Shown here piece by piece: positions 9,773 to 17,773 of a DNA stretch of 64,000 bases. Position 1 is the first letter of the stretch, and each line of letters opens with the position of its first letter. The notes beneath the pieces are model-generated. The model saw nothing but the letters and a program-made list of their open reading frames with translations, ran no database searches and was not told the origin of the DNA. The DNA comes from Kangiella sp. (GTDB taxonomy: Bacteria > Pseudomonadota > Gammaproteobacteria > Enterobacterales > Kangiellaceae). The stretch lies in contig JANQSG010000017.1 of the NCBI GenBank assembly GCA_028284185.1, positions 282,476 through 346,475 of the forward strand, read 5' to 3'. A program made the translations under genes and the position numbers.

Positions 9773-10008
9773 AATCGTTCCTCTACTGCTACTATTGATT
9801 AGTTTTTCTAATCCAGTGCATAAAGATAAATCGTTTGAAACCATTCAAACAACTGTATAAAATTTGCACTATATTTAAAGCGAGCGCTTGTTGAGAAAAG
9901 TTAACCTTCTGTTTTATGGTTCAAGGTTCCTGAGCAACCCCAACAAGCAAGTCAAATTTGCATTAATCCCATTTTGACAAAAGTTTGCTTTAAAAATCAA
10001 ATGTTTTA

Positions 10009-10226
10009 TTACATTTTTTAATCGACTAAGACACTTTTTAGAAGATTTGAGAGGAATGAAGCATTTTTTAGCTTGAAAAAGGATATTCAGCCGGTTAACT
10101 CAGGTTTCTTTCATAAATTGACTCCTTTGATTAGCGAAACTGACATTATTGATATACCTACCCCCATTTGGTTTTATGCTCAGATTGCTAATAAATATGG
10201 CTTGCAACTTGCAAGCCTTTTTTTTA
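10009..10226 (+). ncRNA. Candidate small RNA divergent from the gcvA-like gene
   Basis: A plus-strand terminator (10199-10226) stands with no gene in front of it. About 218 bases upstream of its end is TTGACA, a 17-base spacer and TCAAAT. Size and position, divergent from a GcvA-type regulator, recall the GcvB small RNA of enterobacteria. However, the GU-rich R1 seed of GcvB is absent, so at most this is a positional analogue. A leader or attenuator of the downstream hydrolase gene is the main alternative. Confidence 0.3.
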
Positions 10227-10246
10227 TCTTGCCGATACTGCTTTAG
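10073..10246 (+). other. Short open frame (57 codons from TTG), doubtful or decayed small gene
   Basis: After a TAA near 10020 the frame stays open for 74 sense codons until TAG at 10244. The only start is a TTG without a good ribosome site. An ATG at 10056 opens a different frame that stops after six codons; one extra T in the T6 run at 10064-10069 would join it to the long frame and give a 63-residue peptide with a hydrophobic end. Its 3' end overlaps the terminator hairpin, which argues against function. It may be a remnant or chance. Confidence 0.2.
10199..10226 (+). terminator. Orphan rho-independent terminator 34 bases upstream of ctlX
   Basis: Perfect stem GGCTTGCA / TGCAAGCC with a three-base loop and a run of eight T residues. 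No confident gene precedes it on this strand, so it ends either a small RNA or the leader of the next gene. Confidence 0.75.
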
Positions 10247-10259
10247 ACTTTAAATTCTT

Positions 10260-11180
10260 ATGAACCACACTACTCATTCAGTAATTATGGTACCACCCAC
10301 TGACTTTTGTTTTAACGAACAAACCGGTGCCGACAATGAATTTCAACGAAACCTGCATCTTGATCCGACCATTATCAAGGAAGAGGCTATGGCGGAATTT
10401 AACCAGATGGTGAATATTCTTCGCGATAATTTTATTGAGGTGTTAATTCTAAATAAAAATCCTGATCTGCCTGCATTACCCGATGCGGTTTTCCCTAATA
10501 ATTGGTTTTCTACCGATTCAAATGGCTTTATCACCATTTATCCGATGAAAACCCCAAATCGCCAAGCCGAAGTGCGACCCCAAGAATTGAGCGCTTTATT
10601 AGCAGCCAATGGCTACTGTTTGAATCGAACTAAACAGATAACAGCTAACCACAAAGTATTGGAAGGCACTGGCTCCATCATTTTTGATCATAAAAATAAA
10701 ACAGCTTATGCCGCTATTTCAGAACGCTGCGACTTTGATTTATTTAGTTCTTATTGTAATGAGAAAGCTTATCAAGCCATTAGTTTTGCAACTCAAAGCT
10801 CTAACGGCAAACCTTTTTATCATACCAATGTCATGTTGAGTATCGGCGAAGGTTTTGCTGCGATTTGTCTGGAAGCGATTCCTGAAAACGATAGAAATAA
10901 AGTCGTGGACAGCCTAAAAAGGGCCCATAAACAGATCATCGAATTAAGCCTGGAACAAACCGAGCAGGCTTTTTGTGCCAATATTTTGCAACTTAGAAAT
11001 AGCCGCGGCGAGCTGATTATTGTGATGTCTGACAGCGCTTATCAGGGTCTTAGTAAAGAACAGAAAAACCTTCTGGGCTTACACGGCAAGCTGGTTCCCT
11101 GCCCTATTAATACTATCGAAACCATTGGTGGTGGCAGTGCTCGCTGTATGCTGGCCGAGAACTTCTTACCTAAAGACTAA
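10260..11180 (+). CDS. ctlX: Arginine deiminase-related hydrolase of the CtlX (citrulline utilization) family
   Basis: A 306-residue enzyme of the guanidino-modifying superfamily. It shows the family hallmarks as I recall them from CtlX proteins: an N-terminal MVPPTDFCFN segment, VFPNNWFSTD (acidic and Asn residues of the pocket), LEGTGS, a catalytic-type His in YHTNVML and the terminal nucleophile in GGSARCMLAEN (Cys296). CtlX-type enzymes hydrolyse citrulline or related ureido compounds, yielding ornithine for further use. The start is the first ATG; the leader contains a terminator 34 bases upstream. A strong terminator follows the gene, so it is monocistronic. Assignment to the family is good; the substrate is inferred. 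Confidence 0.75.
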   Translation: MNHTTHSVIMVPPTDFCFNEQTGADNEFQRNLHLDPTIIKEEAMAEFNQMVNILRDNFIEVLILNKNPDLPALPDAVFPNNWFSTDSNGFITIYPMKTPNRQAEVRPQELSALLAANGYCLNRTKQITANHKVLEGTGSIIFDHKNKTAYAAISERCDFDLFSSYCNEKAYQAISFATQSSNGKPFYHTNVMLSIGEGFAAICLEAIPENDRNKVVDSLKRAHKQIIELSLEQTEQAFCANILQLRNSRGELIIVMSDSAYQGLSKEQKNLLGLHGKLVPCPINTIETIGGGSARCMLAENFLPKD

Positions 11181-11197
11181 CAACCAGCTCCAAGCAC

Positions 11198-11225
11198 AAA
11201 AAAAGCGGCAAACGCCGCTTTTTTA
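11198..11225. terminator. Bidirectional rho-independent terminator
   Basis: Stem GCGGC / GCCGC extended by A and T tracts on the two sides, loop AAAC. It separates the convergent ctlX and DUF819 genes. Confidence 0.85.
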
Positions 11226-11238
11226 TGAGTAATTAGCT

Positions 11239-12495
11239 TTATCCAACTACAATTAATCTCATCATCTCTGCAGTCAAATAAGCCCCGAAAGTTCCAAGTG
11301 CATATCCTAAAATAGCCAACAAAACCCCAACTGGAGCCAAAGATGGGTGGAAAGCAGCAGCTACCACAGGAGCTGAGGCTGCCCCTCCCACATTTGCTTT
11401 TGAGCCAACGGCTATAAAAAATGCAGGAGCTTTTATCAACTTAGCTACTACAAATAAAAGTACCACATGAAAAATCATCCATACAGCCCCAACCAAAAAG
11501 AGTTCCCAATTTTTAAAAATTTCACCCAAATTCATTTTCATACCAATACTAGCGACAAGCACATATATAAAAACTGAACCAATCTTAGATGCACCGGCAT
11601 GTTCATATTCTCGAGCTTTCGTATAAGATAAGAAAATACCAGAGAATGTGGCTGTTAGGATTAACCATAAAAACTGGCTATTAAGACTATATTCTTTAGC
11701 CCACTCATATTGCTCAAAATACGAGCCTAGAATACTACCAAATAAATGACCCAAAGCTACTACAGCGAAAGCAACGCCTAGAATAATCATAAAATCATTT
11801 AATTTAGGTATACGCTCATTTTCCTTAGTGTACTTTTCTACCGTTAATTTCAAATCTTCAATTTTTGAATTATCAGCACCCAAGAATCGATCCATAGCAT
11901 TAGAATTTTTTGCCATAAATAGCAAACCAATCATCCAAATTTCCGCAACAAGAACATCAACAGCAATCATCGTGGCAAATAAATTTTCATTAACGTGATA
12001 TAGTTCTTTCATTGCAGCTTGATTGGCTCCGCCCCCAATCCAACTTCCCGCAACTGTGGCCATACCTTTCCAAACGTCTCCAGCCACCCATTCAGGAGAT
12101 ATTAAATGAAAAATCCAAATTGCCAATGGCCCACCTAAAACAATTCCTATGGTTGCTGTAAAAAACATAGCTAGAGCTCTCCAGCCTAATCCCATTATTT
12201 TCTTTAAGTCAATGCTTAAAGTAAGAAGGAATAAACTAGCAGGTAATAAATACCTTGAGGCAATATGATAAATATTTTTACCGGCTGATTCTTCGAAAAA
12301 ACCAAACGTATTTAGAATCCCAGGCACAAAATAACACAATAATAAGGCTGGTATATGTTTATAAAAACTGTGCCAAATACCTTGTTTGCGACTTGAGGTA
12401 TAAAAAATCAAGCCTAAAACTGCCATAATGACACCAAAGGTAACGGCGTCTGATTGGATAAAAGCTACTTTCTCAGTAGTTTCTGATATTGCCAT
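11239..12495 (-). CDS. DUF819 family multi-pass membrane protein
   Basis: A 418-residue protein with about ten or more hydrophobic helices. The FLLTLSIDLKKIMGLGWRAL region, the glycine-rich GSWIGGGANQAAMKEL segment and the KANVGGAASAPVVAAAFHP segment are what I remember as DUF819 (YjcL-like) hallmarks. The paired glycine-rich re-entrant segments in the two halves suggest a secondary transporter with an internal repeat. The start has GGGGAG five bases before the ATG. A DUF962 gene ends 37 bases upstream on the same strand and may share a transcript. Substrate unknown. Confidence 0.75.
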   Translation of the reverse strand: MAISETTEKVAFIQSDAVTFGVIMAVLGLIFYTSSRKQGIWHSFYKHIPALLLCYFVPGILNTFGFFEESAGKNIYHIASRYLLPASLFLLTLSIDLKKIMGLGWRALAMFFTATIGIVLGGPLAIWIFHLISPEWVAGDVWKGMATVAGSWIGGGANQAAMKELYHVNENLFATMIAVDVLVAEIWMIGLLFMAKNSNAMDRFLGADNSKIEDLKLTVEKYTKENERIPKLNDFMIILGVAFAVVALGHLFGSILGSYFEQYEWAKEYSLNSQFLWLILTATFSGIFLSYTKAREYEHAGASKIGSVFIYVLVASIGMKMNLGEIFKNWELFLVGAVWMIFHVVLLFVVAKLIKAPAFFIAVGSKANVGGAASAPVVAAAFHPSLAPVGVLLAILGYALGTFGAYLTAEMMRLIVVG

Positions 12496-12531
12496 TGAGC
12501 TCCCCTTAAATTATCTAAATGTTAAAATGAT

Positions 12532-12999
12532 CTATTTGATCAAGCCTATTTTCCGAAACAAATAATTTACTTCCCAAGCCGGGCCAACCAATAAAAACTG
12601 CACATCCTTGAAAAAGGATGGCTTTTTACCTTCAATATGATGCCCTATGAATTGACCAATCCAAGCGATAATAAAAACCACCAATGCAATTTGCCAAACA
12701 GCTGGCGTCACCACTTGAGCCAACCAGTCGGTAAACCATAACATGGTCACTGCCATGAATAGCATCGCGGCCCAGATTTTAAAACCGAAGCTAATGTAAA
12801 ACAGCATGGCTACTGCCAAAAATAACGTTGCCCAATTAAGCCACGGATGTATTTGCATCACTGCTGGCACAGGAATGCTCCAAAGAAATGCAATCACTGT
12901 CCACATAATAGCGGGCACACAAACCCAATGGATTAGCTTATTTGTAGGATTTCGATGGCTTTCACTATATTCGGCTATCCACTCAATGCCTGATTTCAT
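12532..12999 (-). CDS. DUF962 / Mpo1-like membrane protein
   Basis: A 155-residue membrane protein of the DUF962 family. It has the N-terminal HRNPTNKLIHWVCVP signature and a C-terminal GHHIEG motif, with four hydrophobic helices between. The paired histidines are the presumed iron ligands. The yeast member Mpo1 is an Fe(II)-dependent dioxygenase in alpha-oxidation of 2-hydroxy fatty acids; whether bacterial members catalyse this is an inference. It lies 37 bases upstream of the DUF819 gene on the same strand. Confidence 0.8.
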   Translation of the reverse strand: MKSGIEWIAEYSESHRNPTNKLIHWVCVPAIMWTVIAFLWSIPVPAVMQIHPWLNWATLFLAVAMLFYISFGFKIWAAMLFMAVTMLWFTDWLAQVVTPAVWQIALVVFIIAWIGQFIGHHIEGKKPSFFKDVQFLLVGPAWEVNYLFRKIGLIK

Positions 13000-13221
13000 C
13001 AGCTTTTATCGCTCTCGAATTATTTCAATGGATAATAACATACTTTTATGCGACTACCAGATCCGATAACTTTGGTTATAAAACAGGGTTATAAAGGACT
13101 TGGAGCTGGTTTTTACATCTTATTCCGCTCATGCAATTGCCTAGCAGCTGATAAATGTGTTATTTATGAGCCTGTAATTTTCAAATAAACCATTTTATTA
13201 ATAATTGAGGGGAAACTTTCT

Positions 13222-13623
13222 ATGGGTATGATGAGTGAATTTAAAGAATTTGCCATGAAAGGCAATGTAATGGATATGGCTGTCGGTATTATTATCGGCG
13301 GTGCTTTTGGAAAAATTGTTAGCTCCTTTGTAAATGATGTTTTAATGCCACCATTAGGTATTTTATTAGGCGGCGTTGACTTCAAAGACCTGGCTTTCAC
13401 CATTCAGGAAGCTGCTGGCGATGTTCCTGCTGTCACCTTGAATTATGGTAACTTTATTCAAACAGCAGTTGATTTTCTGATTATTGCCTTTGCCATTTTC
13501 ATGATGATTAAAGCGCTAAACTCCTTAAAGAAAAAAGAAGAGGAGAAACCTGCAGAGCCTCCAAAACCGTCGAATGAAGAAGTATTACTTTCAGAAATAC
13601 GCGACTTGTTGAAAAAAGATTAA
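13222..13623 (+). CDS. mscL: Large-conductance mechanosensitive channel MscL
   Basis: A 133-residue MscL. The N-terminal amphipathic helix ([18 protein letters not shown]) leads into TM1 with the gate-region repeat [23 protein letters not shown] periplasmic loop, TM2 ([18 protein letters not shown]) and a cytoplasmic charged helix ending [10 protein letters not shown] follow. The pentameric channel opens under membrane tension to release solutes on osmotic downshock. The ribosome site GAGGGG stands nine bases before the first ATG, which supports MGMM over the internal methionines. Single gene with its own terminator. Confidence 0.97.
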   Translation: MGMMSEFKEFAMKGNVMDMAVGIIIGGAFGKIVSSFVNDVLMPPLGILLGGVDFKDLAFTIQEAAGDVPAVTLNYGNFIQTAVDFLIIAFAIFMMIKALNSLKKKEEEKPAEPPKPSNEEVLLSEIRDLLKKD

Positions 13624-13641
13624 GTTTTTACCGAGCGTTTT

Positions 13642-13668
13642 AAAAGCCCGCACTTAGTGGGCTTTTTG
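13642..13668. terminator. Rho-independent terminator after mscL
   Basis: Stem AAAAGCCC / GGGCTTTT with loop GCACTTAGT and a fifth T, lying between convergent mscL and the hydroxyproline operon. It is stronger for the plus strand. Confidence 0.75.
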
Positions 13669-13693
13669 CTCCTGAAGAATGAATTTCTTATAA

Positions 13694-14962
13694 CTAAAAA
13701 CGCTGTGGAGAAAATTCTTCAACATTGATACTGGTATTCTTACCAACCATCATTTCAGCCACTAACTTGCCCGTTGCTGGTGCTAATGTCATACCGAGCA
13801 TATTATGACCAGTCGCCAGGATTACATTATCCAGGCTCGGAGCATAACCAATAATGGGCAAACTATCCCAGGTCATAGGGCGCCATCCCATCCAGCTTTG
13901 TTCATAGGATTCGGTTAATGCTGTTTTTAAATAAGGCTTGGCTGAATCGAAAAGCTGCTTGATGCGGTGCTGCGGAATCGTTTTATTAAAACCTGCGAAC
14001 TCCATCATGGAACCCAACCTTAGGCAATCATCAAAAGGGGTAATACCCACCCGATGTTCGGGAAACAATATGGACTTTTTGGGGCAATTTCCAGGACGCT
14101 CGATAGTTACTGAATAACCTTTGGCTGGCTCTACAGGAATTTTACAACCTAACTCTTTACCTAAAGAGCGACTCCAGGCTCCGGTAGCAAACACAAATTG
14201 TTCCGCAGTTATAAGTCCATGACTCGTCTCTAAATACTCAATAGCAGCGCCTCGCTTATAAATACCTTTTAAGTCGCAATTCTCAATAAAGGTAACACCA
14301 GCTTGTTTTAAACTTGCGGCTAAACTTGAAGTCAGTTGATCCGGTTTTAATGAAGCGTCGTCAGGATAAAAAAAAGCTCCGGCTAAACCTGACTTTAGAC
14401 TCGGTTCAAACTGAGTAAGCTGCTCTGTATTTATAAAATTTGCTTGGGTATCAAAAGACTCGGTTAATAATTTATCCGTTTTAGCGAAATCATCAATCCC
14501 TTTTTGAGTCTTTAACACGTACAGCAATCCATCCTCTTTCCATTGAGCATTTAACGATTGATTTTTAAACAACAGATCATATTGGTTACGTGAAAAGTCT
14601 AAAATAGATTTCAAGTGAGTAGCACTTTTCATCATCTGTTGGTGATTGCAGCGCCGAGCAAGTTGCCATAACCAATAATAAAAAGAAACTCTTAATTGCG
14701 GTTTAATGCGAAAAGCTGACTTAGGGTTAAGTAATGATTTAAGCCCCTCCAGCACTATCCCTGGTTCGGTTAACGGTAACACATGGCTTGGACAAACATA
14801 ACCACAATTGCCATAGGAACAAGCAGCACCAATGGAACCTTGATCGATGATAGTGACACTATAACCCTCTTCCAGCAAATAATATGCACAAGCCAGGCCA
14901 ATTACTCCTGCACCAACAATGGCTATCTGTGAGTTTAGATGATCTATATTATTATCCGTCAT
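13694..14962 (-). CDS. DadA-like FAD-dependent D-hydroxyproline dehydrogenase
   Basis: A 422-residue flavoprotein of the DAO/DadA family. An N-terminal dinucleotide-binding motif (IVGAGVIGLACAYYL) and a C-terminal FAD-contact region (ILATGHNMLGMTLAPATGK) are clear. In this operon it should oxidise cis-4-hydroxy-D-proline, the epimerase product, to 1-pyrroline-4-hydroxy-2-carboxylate, passing electrons to the respiratory chain. Its start codon overlaps the epimerase stop (TAATG), which indicates translational coupling and supports the assigned start. Without the context it would be called a D-amino acid dehydrogenase; the specific substrate is inferred from the neighbours. Confidence 0.85.
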   Translation of the reverse strand: MTDNNIDHLNSQIAIVGAGVIGLACAYYLLEEGYSVTIIDQGSIGAACSYGNCGYVCPSHVLPLTEPGIVLEGLKSLLNPKSAFRIKPQLRVSFYYWLWQLARRCNHQQMMKSATHLKSILDFSRNQYDLLFKNQSLNAQWKEDGLLYVLKTQKGIDDFAKTDKLLTESFDTQANFINTEQLTQFEPSLKSGLAGAFFYPDDASLKPDQLTSSLAASLKQAGVTFIENCDLKGIYKRGAAIEYLETSHGLITAEQFVFATGAWSRSLGKELGCKIPVEPAKGYSVTIERPGNCPKKSILFPEHRVGITPFDDCLRLGSMMEFAGFNKTIPQHRIKQLFDSAKPYLKTALTESYEQSWMGWRPMTWDSLPIIGYAPSLDNVILATGHNMLGMTLAPATGKLVAEMMVGKNTSINVEEFSPQRF

Positions 14963-15903
14963 TAACCGATGCCATTTTTAAAAGGATCATCAGGATGCCG
15001 CAAAATAGTGGTTTCTGCATGGATGTAAGCACGTCCTGTTATGGTGGGAATAATCTCAGCTTGTTCATTAAACTCATAAAAAGCTTCAAAGCGACTATTA
15101 ATGATGCTGTCCTGTACCCAGAGTTGCTTTGGCTTTAATTTTCCTTTAGCAGCCAGACAAGCTAACTTGGCACTGGTTCCAGTGCCACAGGGCGAACGAT
15201 CATAAGCATCACCAGGACATAGTACAAAGTTTTTACTATCCGCTCCGGCAACTTCTGGTTCACTAAAAAACTCGATATGATCAATTTCAGCACCATCTTT
15301 ACCAGTAGTATTATTTTTAATTAAAGCGTTTTTAATCAAACGCGCATAATGGGTTAATAACTCCTGATTCGCCAGCGTTAAATCAAGTGGACAGTCATGT
15401 GCCAAGAAAAACCAATTGCCACCCCAAGCCACATCTCCAGTAACCACACCTAAAGTTTCTACTTCAACACTAACATCAGCAAGGTATAAATAACTGGCAA
15501 CGTTTTTTACGCTGGCCTCATTAGCGCCATTCATAGTGACGGTTACCACACCAACTGGGGTTTCTATTTTTATTTCAGACTCTGAAATCAGGCCCAGATA
15601 AGCTAAAGTCACCGCAACCCCAATGGTGCCATGCCCGCACATATTCAAATAACCTCTGTTATTAAAAAAAATAACACCCGTAGCGCAGGCAGGATCCGTT
15701 GGTGGGCATAATAAAGCCCCCACTAAAACATCGGAACCCCGCGGCTCCAGGATCACTGCACGACGAATGTGATCATATTGCTGTGCCATAAGAGCTCTTT
15801 GCTCCAGCAAAGAGCCGGCACCAAGATCGGGACCACCGTCAATGATGACGCGAGTCGGTTCACCTTCAGTATGCGAGTCAATGACTTTTATGGAATTACT
15901 CAT
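14962..15903 (-). CDS. 4-hydroxyproline 2-epimerase (proline racemase family)
   Basis: A 313-residue proline racemase-family enzyme. Both catalytic cysteines are present, Cys89 in NMCGHGTIGV and Cys239 in SPCGTGTSAK. This two-Cys set marks racemases and epimerases; trans-3-hydroxyproline dehydratases replace one with Thr. It should convert trans-4-hydroxy-L-proline to cis-4-hydroxy-D-proline, the first step of the pathway (enzymes named HypRE or LhpA elsewhere). The start overlaps the stop of the upstream deaminase gene by four bases (ATGA). Proline racemase activity is the alternative, made unlikely by the neighbours. Confidence 0.93.
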   Translation of the reverse strand: MSNSIKVIDSHTEGEPTRVIIDGGPDLGAGSLLEQRALMAQQYDHIRRAVILEPRGSDVLVGALLCPPTDPACATGVIFFNNRGYLNMCGHGTIGVAVTLAYLGLISESEIKIETPVGVVTVTMNGANEASVKNVASYLYLADVSVEVETLGVVTGDVAWGGNWFFLAHDCPLDLTLANQELLTHYARLIKNALIKNNTTGKDGAEIDHIEFFSEPEVAGADSKNFVLCPGDAYDRSPCGTGTSAKLACLAAKGKLKPKQLWVQDSIINSRFEAFYEFNEQAEIIPTITGRAYIHAETTILRHPDDPFKNGIG

Positions 15904-16847
15904 AAATAATCTTTACCTGGCCATTGTTGCCACCAACGCCTAAAACGCTGCCACTCAGCTTCAATAAAAGCCTGCTGTGATGCAGTCAAAGCATCAAAAG
16001 CATTGATCTGATATTGATACTCTTTATGGCCCTCCAATACCATCAAATACTTGTAATAAAGCACCAAATCGGGTTCTTCATCAAACTTGGACAGAACTGA
16101 TAAGGCTTCACTCAATTCATTGGCATATTGCAATGCAGTGACATCACCCTGTGCCGCTTTTTGGCAAATAGCAACAAAGTAAAGAATTTCTTTAGGCAAA
16201 GCATTACCCACTCCAGTAATAGCACCTTGCGCACCGCAACGCACAAAGCCATGCACCACTTGTGTATCGACACCGACCATTAGGGATAAATCCGAATCGC
16301 CAGAAGTAATATTTTCTGCAGCATAAGTCAGCGCGGCTGCGCCGCCAAACTCTTTAAACCCTACAAGGTTGGAGTACTTATTTCTAAGTGCAAAAAATAA
16401 ATCGGCTTTAGTCTCATAACCATAGTAAGGACTATTGTAAATTACGCTAGGCAGATCAGGCGCAGCCGACAGAATTGCTGAGAAATGACTAAATTGTGCA
16501 GCAATCACCGTAGCGCGCGACAACAAACGCGGGATCACCATCAAGCCAACCGCACCGACTTGCTGTGCATGTTTAGCGAGCTCTACAGCTGCCGCGGTAC
16601 TCGGCGCACCGGTTCCAACGATTACCGGGACACCAGCATTCACTAAAGCCTCAACACCTTTTTTCCGTTGTTCTATGGTAATTAAAGGCCAATCACCCAT
16701 AGAACCACAATAAACTACCGAACGCATTCCCTGTTCAACAAGGTATTGTCCCATTCTGGCTAAGGCCTGGTAGTCAGGGATTCCACTTTTATCGCAAGGC
16801 GTCATCAAAGCTGGGATACAACCAGAAAATACTGATAAGTTGCTCAT
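15900..16847 (-). CDS. DapA-like 1-pyrroline-4-hydroxy-2-carboxylate deaminase
   Basis: A 315-residue member of the dihydrodipicolinate synthase/N-acetylneuraminate lyase family. The Schiff-base lysine is in LVGFKEFGG (Lys165) and the conserved tyrosine in VIYNSP (Tyr137). In hydroxyproline catabolism this family member deaminates and dehydrates 1-pyrroline-4-hydroxy-2-carboxylate to 2-oxoglutarate semialdehyde. It is the first gene of a tightly overlapping three-gene operon with the epimerase and the dehydrogenase. The function follows from context; sequence alone would only say DapA family. Confidence 0.88.
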   Translation of the reverse strand: MSNLSVFSGCIPALMTPCDKSGIPDYQALARMGQYLVEQGMRSVVYCGSMGDWPLITIEQRKKGVEALVNAGVPVIVGTGAPSTAAAVELAKHAQQVGAVGLMVIPRLLSRATVIAAQFSHFSAILSAAPDLPSVIYNSPYYGYETKADLFFALRNKYSNLVGFKEFGGAAALTYAAENITSGDSDLSLMVGVDTQVVHGFVRCGAQGAITGVGNALPKEILYFVAICQKAAQGDVTALQYANELSEALSVLSKFDEEPDLVLYYKYLMVLEGHKEYQYQINAFDALTASQQAFIEAEWQRFRRWWQQWPGKDYL

Positions 16848-16933
16848 AGATAAATTCTCGACTTGATTTTATATCAAATTACAATTTTAAATTTAAAGTT
16901 TGCAATTACACTAATAATACTGTTTATAATATA

Positions 16934-16958
16934 TGTATAGAAATACAGCGTCTATACA
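16934..16958. promoter_or_regulatory. Inverted repeat in the divergent hydroxyproline promoter region (candidate operator)
   Basis: TGTATAGA and TCTATACA are perfect 8-base arms with a 9-base spacer, between the three-gene operon and the AraC-type regulator gene. It is a likely site for that regulator, although AraC proteins more often use direct repeats. Confidence 0.45.
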
Positions 16959-16993
16959 AAGCGTAAACTTATAACTTAAATTATTGCACAATA

Positions 16994-17740
16994 ATGAAAA
17001 ATCAACCCGTTAGCATTGATGTTATTCAAAGCATTTTATCTGAACCGAAAATAGCGGAACAACTATTTGATCAATTACCGGACATCGTATTTTTTATTAA
17101 AGATGTGCAGGGTAAGTATCAATTGATTAATCAAAGCTTGGTCAAGCGTTGTGGCTTAAAAGATAAAACCGAGTTGATCGATCAACTACCTTCTGAGGTT
17201 TTGGGTATTAAACTAGGGCGTCGATATGAAGAACAGGATAGACAGGTCATCAAACAACATGAGTCGATTATTCGCCACTTGGAACTTCACAATTACCAAT
17301 CGCAAGAAGTTGGCTGGTGCCTAACTACCAAGCTTCCTATTTTTAATCAGCATAAAGAATGCATTGGGCTCATTGGTGTTTCGCAAGATCTGAAATGGCC
17401 TGATCTTAGTGATAAATCCCTAAAGGCCATTTCTGCAGCTTTACTATTTGCTGAAGAACGATTACAAGATACACCAACCATTATCGAAATGGCACAAATT
17501 GCAAAAATGTCACCCTACCAATTGGATAGGCGCATGAAATTGGTTTTTGGCTTAACTACTGGTAAATGGCTGCTTAAAACAAAAATTACCAAAGCATCCC
17601 AGCTATTAATCGAGTCGAACTTATCCATTTTAGAAATAGCGTTTGCCGTAGGTTATAACGATCAAAGCGCTTTTACGCGACAATTTAAAAAAGCAACCGG
17701 ACAAACCCCAACAGAGTTTCAAAAACGCAACCGACACTGA
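16994..17740 (+). CDS. PAS-domain AraC-family regulator of hydroxyproline use
   Basis: A 248-residue regulator. An N-terminal PAS-like domain (about residues 20-130, with LPDIVFFIKDVQGKYQLIN) precedes a C-terminal double-HTH AraC domain (about 150-245), ending in the typical AVGYNDQSAFTRQFKKATG signature. It stands between the divergent catabolic operon and the semialdehyde dehydrogenase gene, 33 bases upstream of the latter and probably co-transcribed with it. The likely inducer is hydroxyproline or a pathway intermediate bound by the PAS domain; this is inference from position. Confidence 0.88.
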   Translation: MKNQPVSIDVIQSILSEPKIAEQLFDQLPDIVFFIKDVQGKYQLINQSLVKRCGLKDKTELIDQLPSEVLGIKLGRRYEEQDRQVIKQHESIIRHLELHNYQSQEVGWCLTTKLPIFNQHKECIGLIGVSQDLKWPDLSDKSLKAISAALLFAEERLQDTPTIIEMAQIAKMSPYQLDRRMKLVFGLTTGKWLLKTKITKASQLLIESNLSILEIAFAVGYNDQSAFTRQFKKATGQTPTEFQKRNRH

Positions 17741-17773
17741 AACCGACATTAAAAATTAGATTTGGAGATGCTA

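Larger units (their letters stand above)
9773..10259. other. Long intergenic region between gcvA-like and ctlX genes
   Basis: This 487-base stretch holds the gcvA promoter region on the minus strand, a possible plus-strand promoter (TTGACA at 9974-9979, TCAAAT at 9997-10002, 17-base spacing), a strong terminator at 10199-10226 and a weak short open frame at 10073-10246. No confidently coding gene was found in it. Confidence 0.6.

Noticed and set aside
10009..10226. Identification of the orphan transcript as GcvB itself
   Set aside because: Position and length fit, but the GU-rich R1 seed region that defines GcvB is absent.
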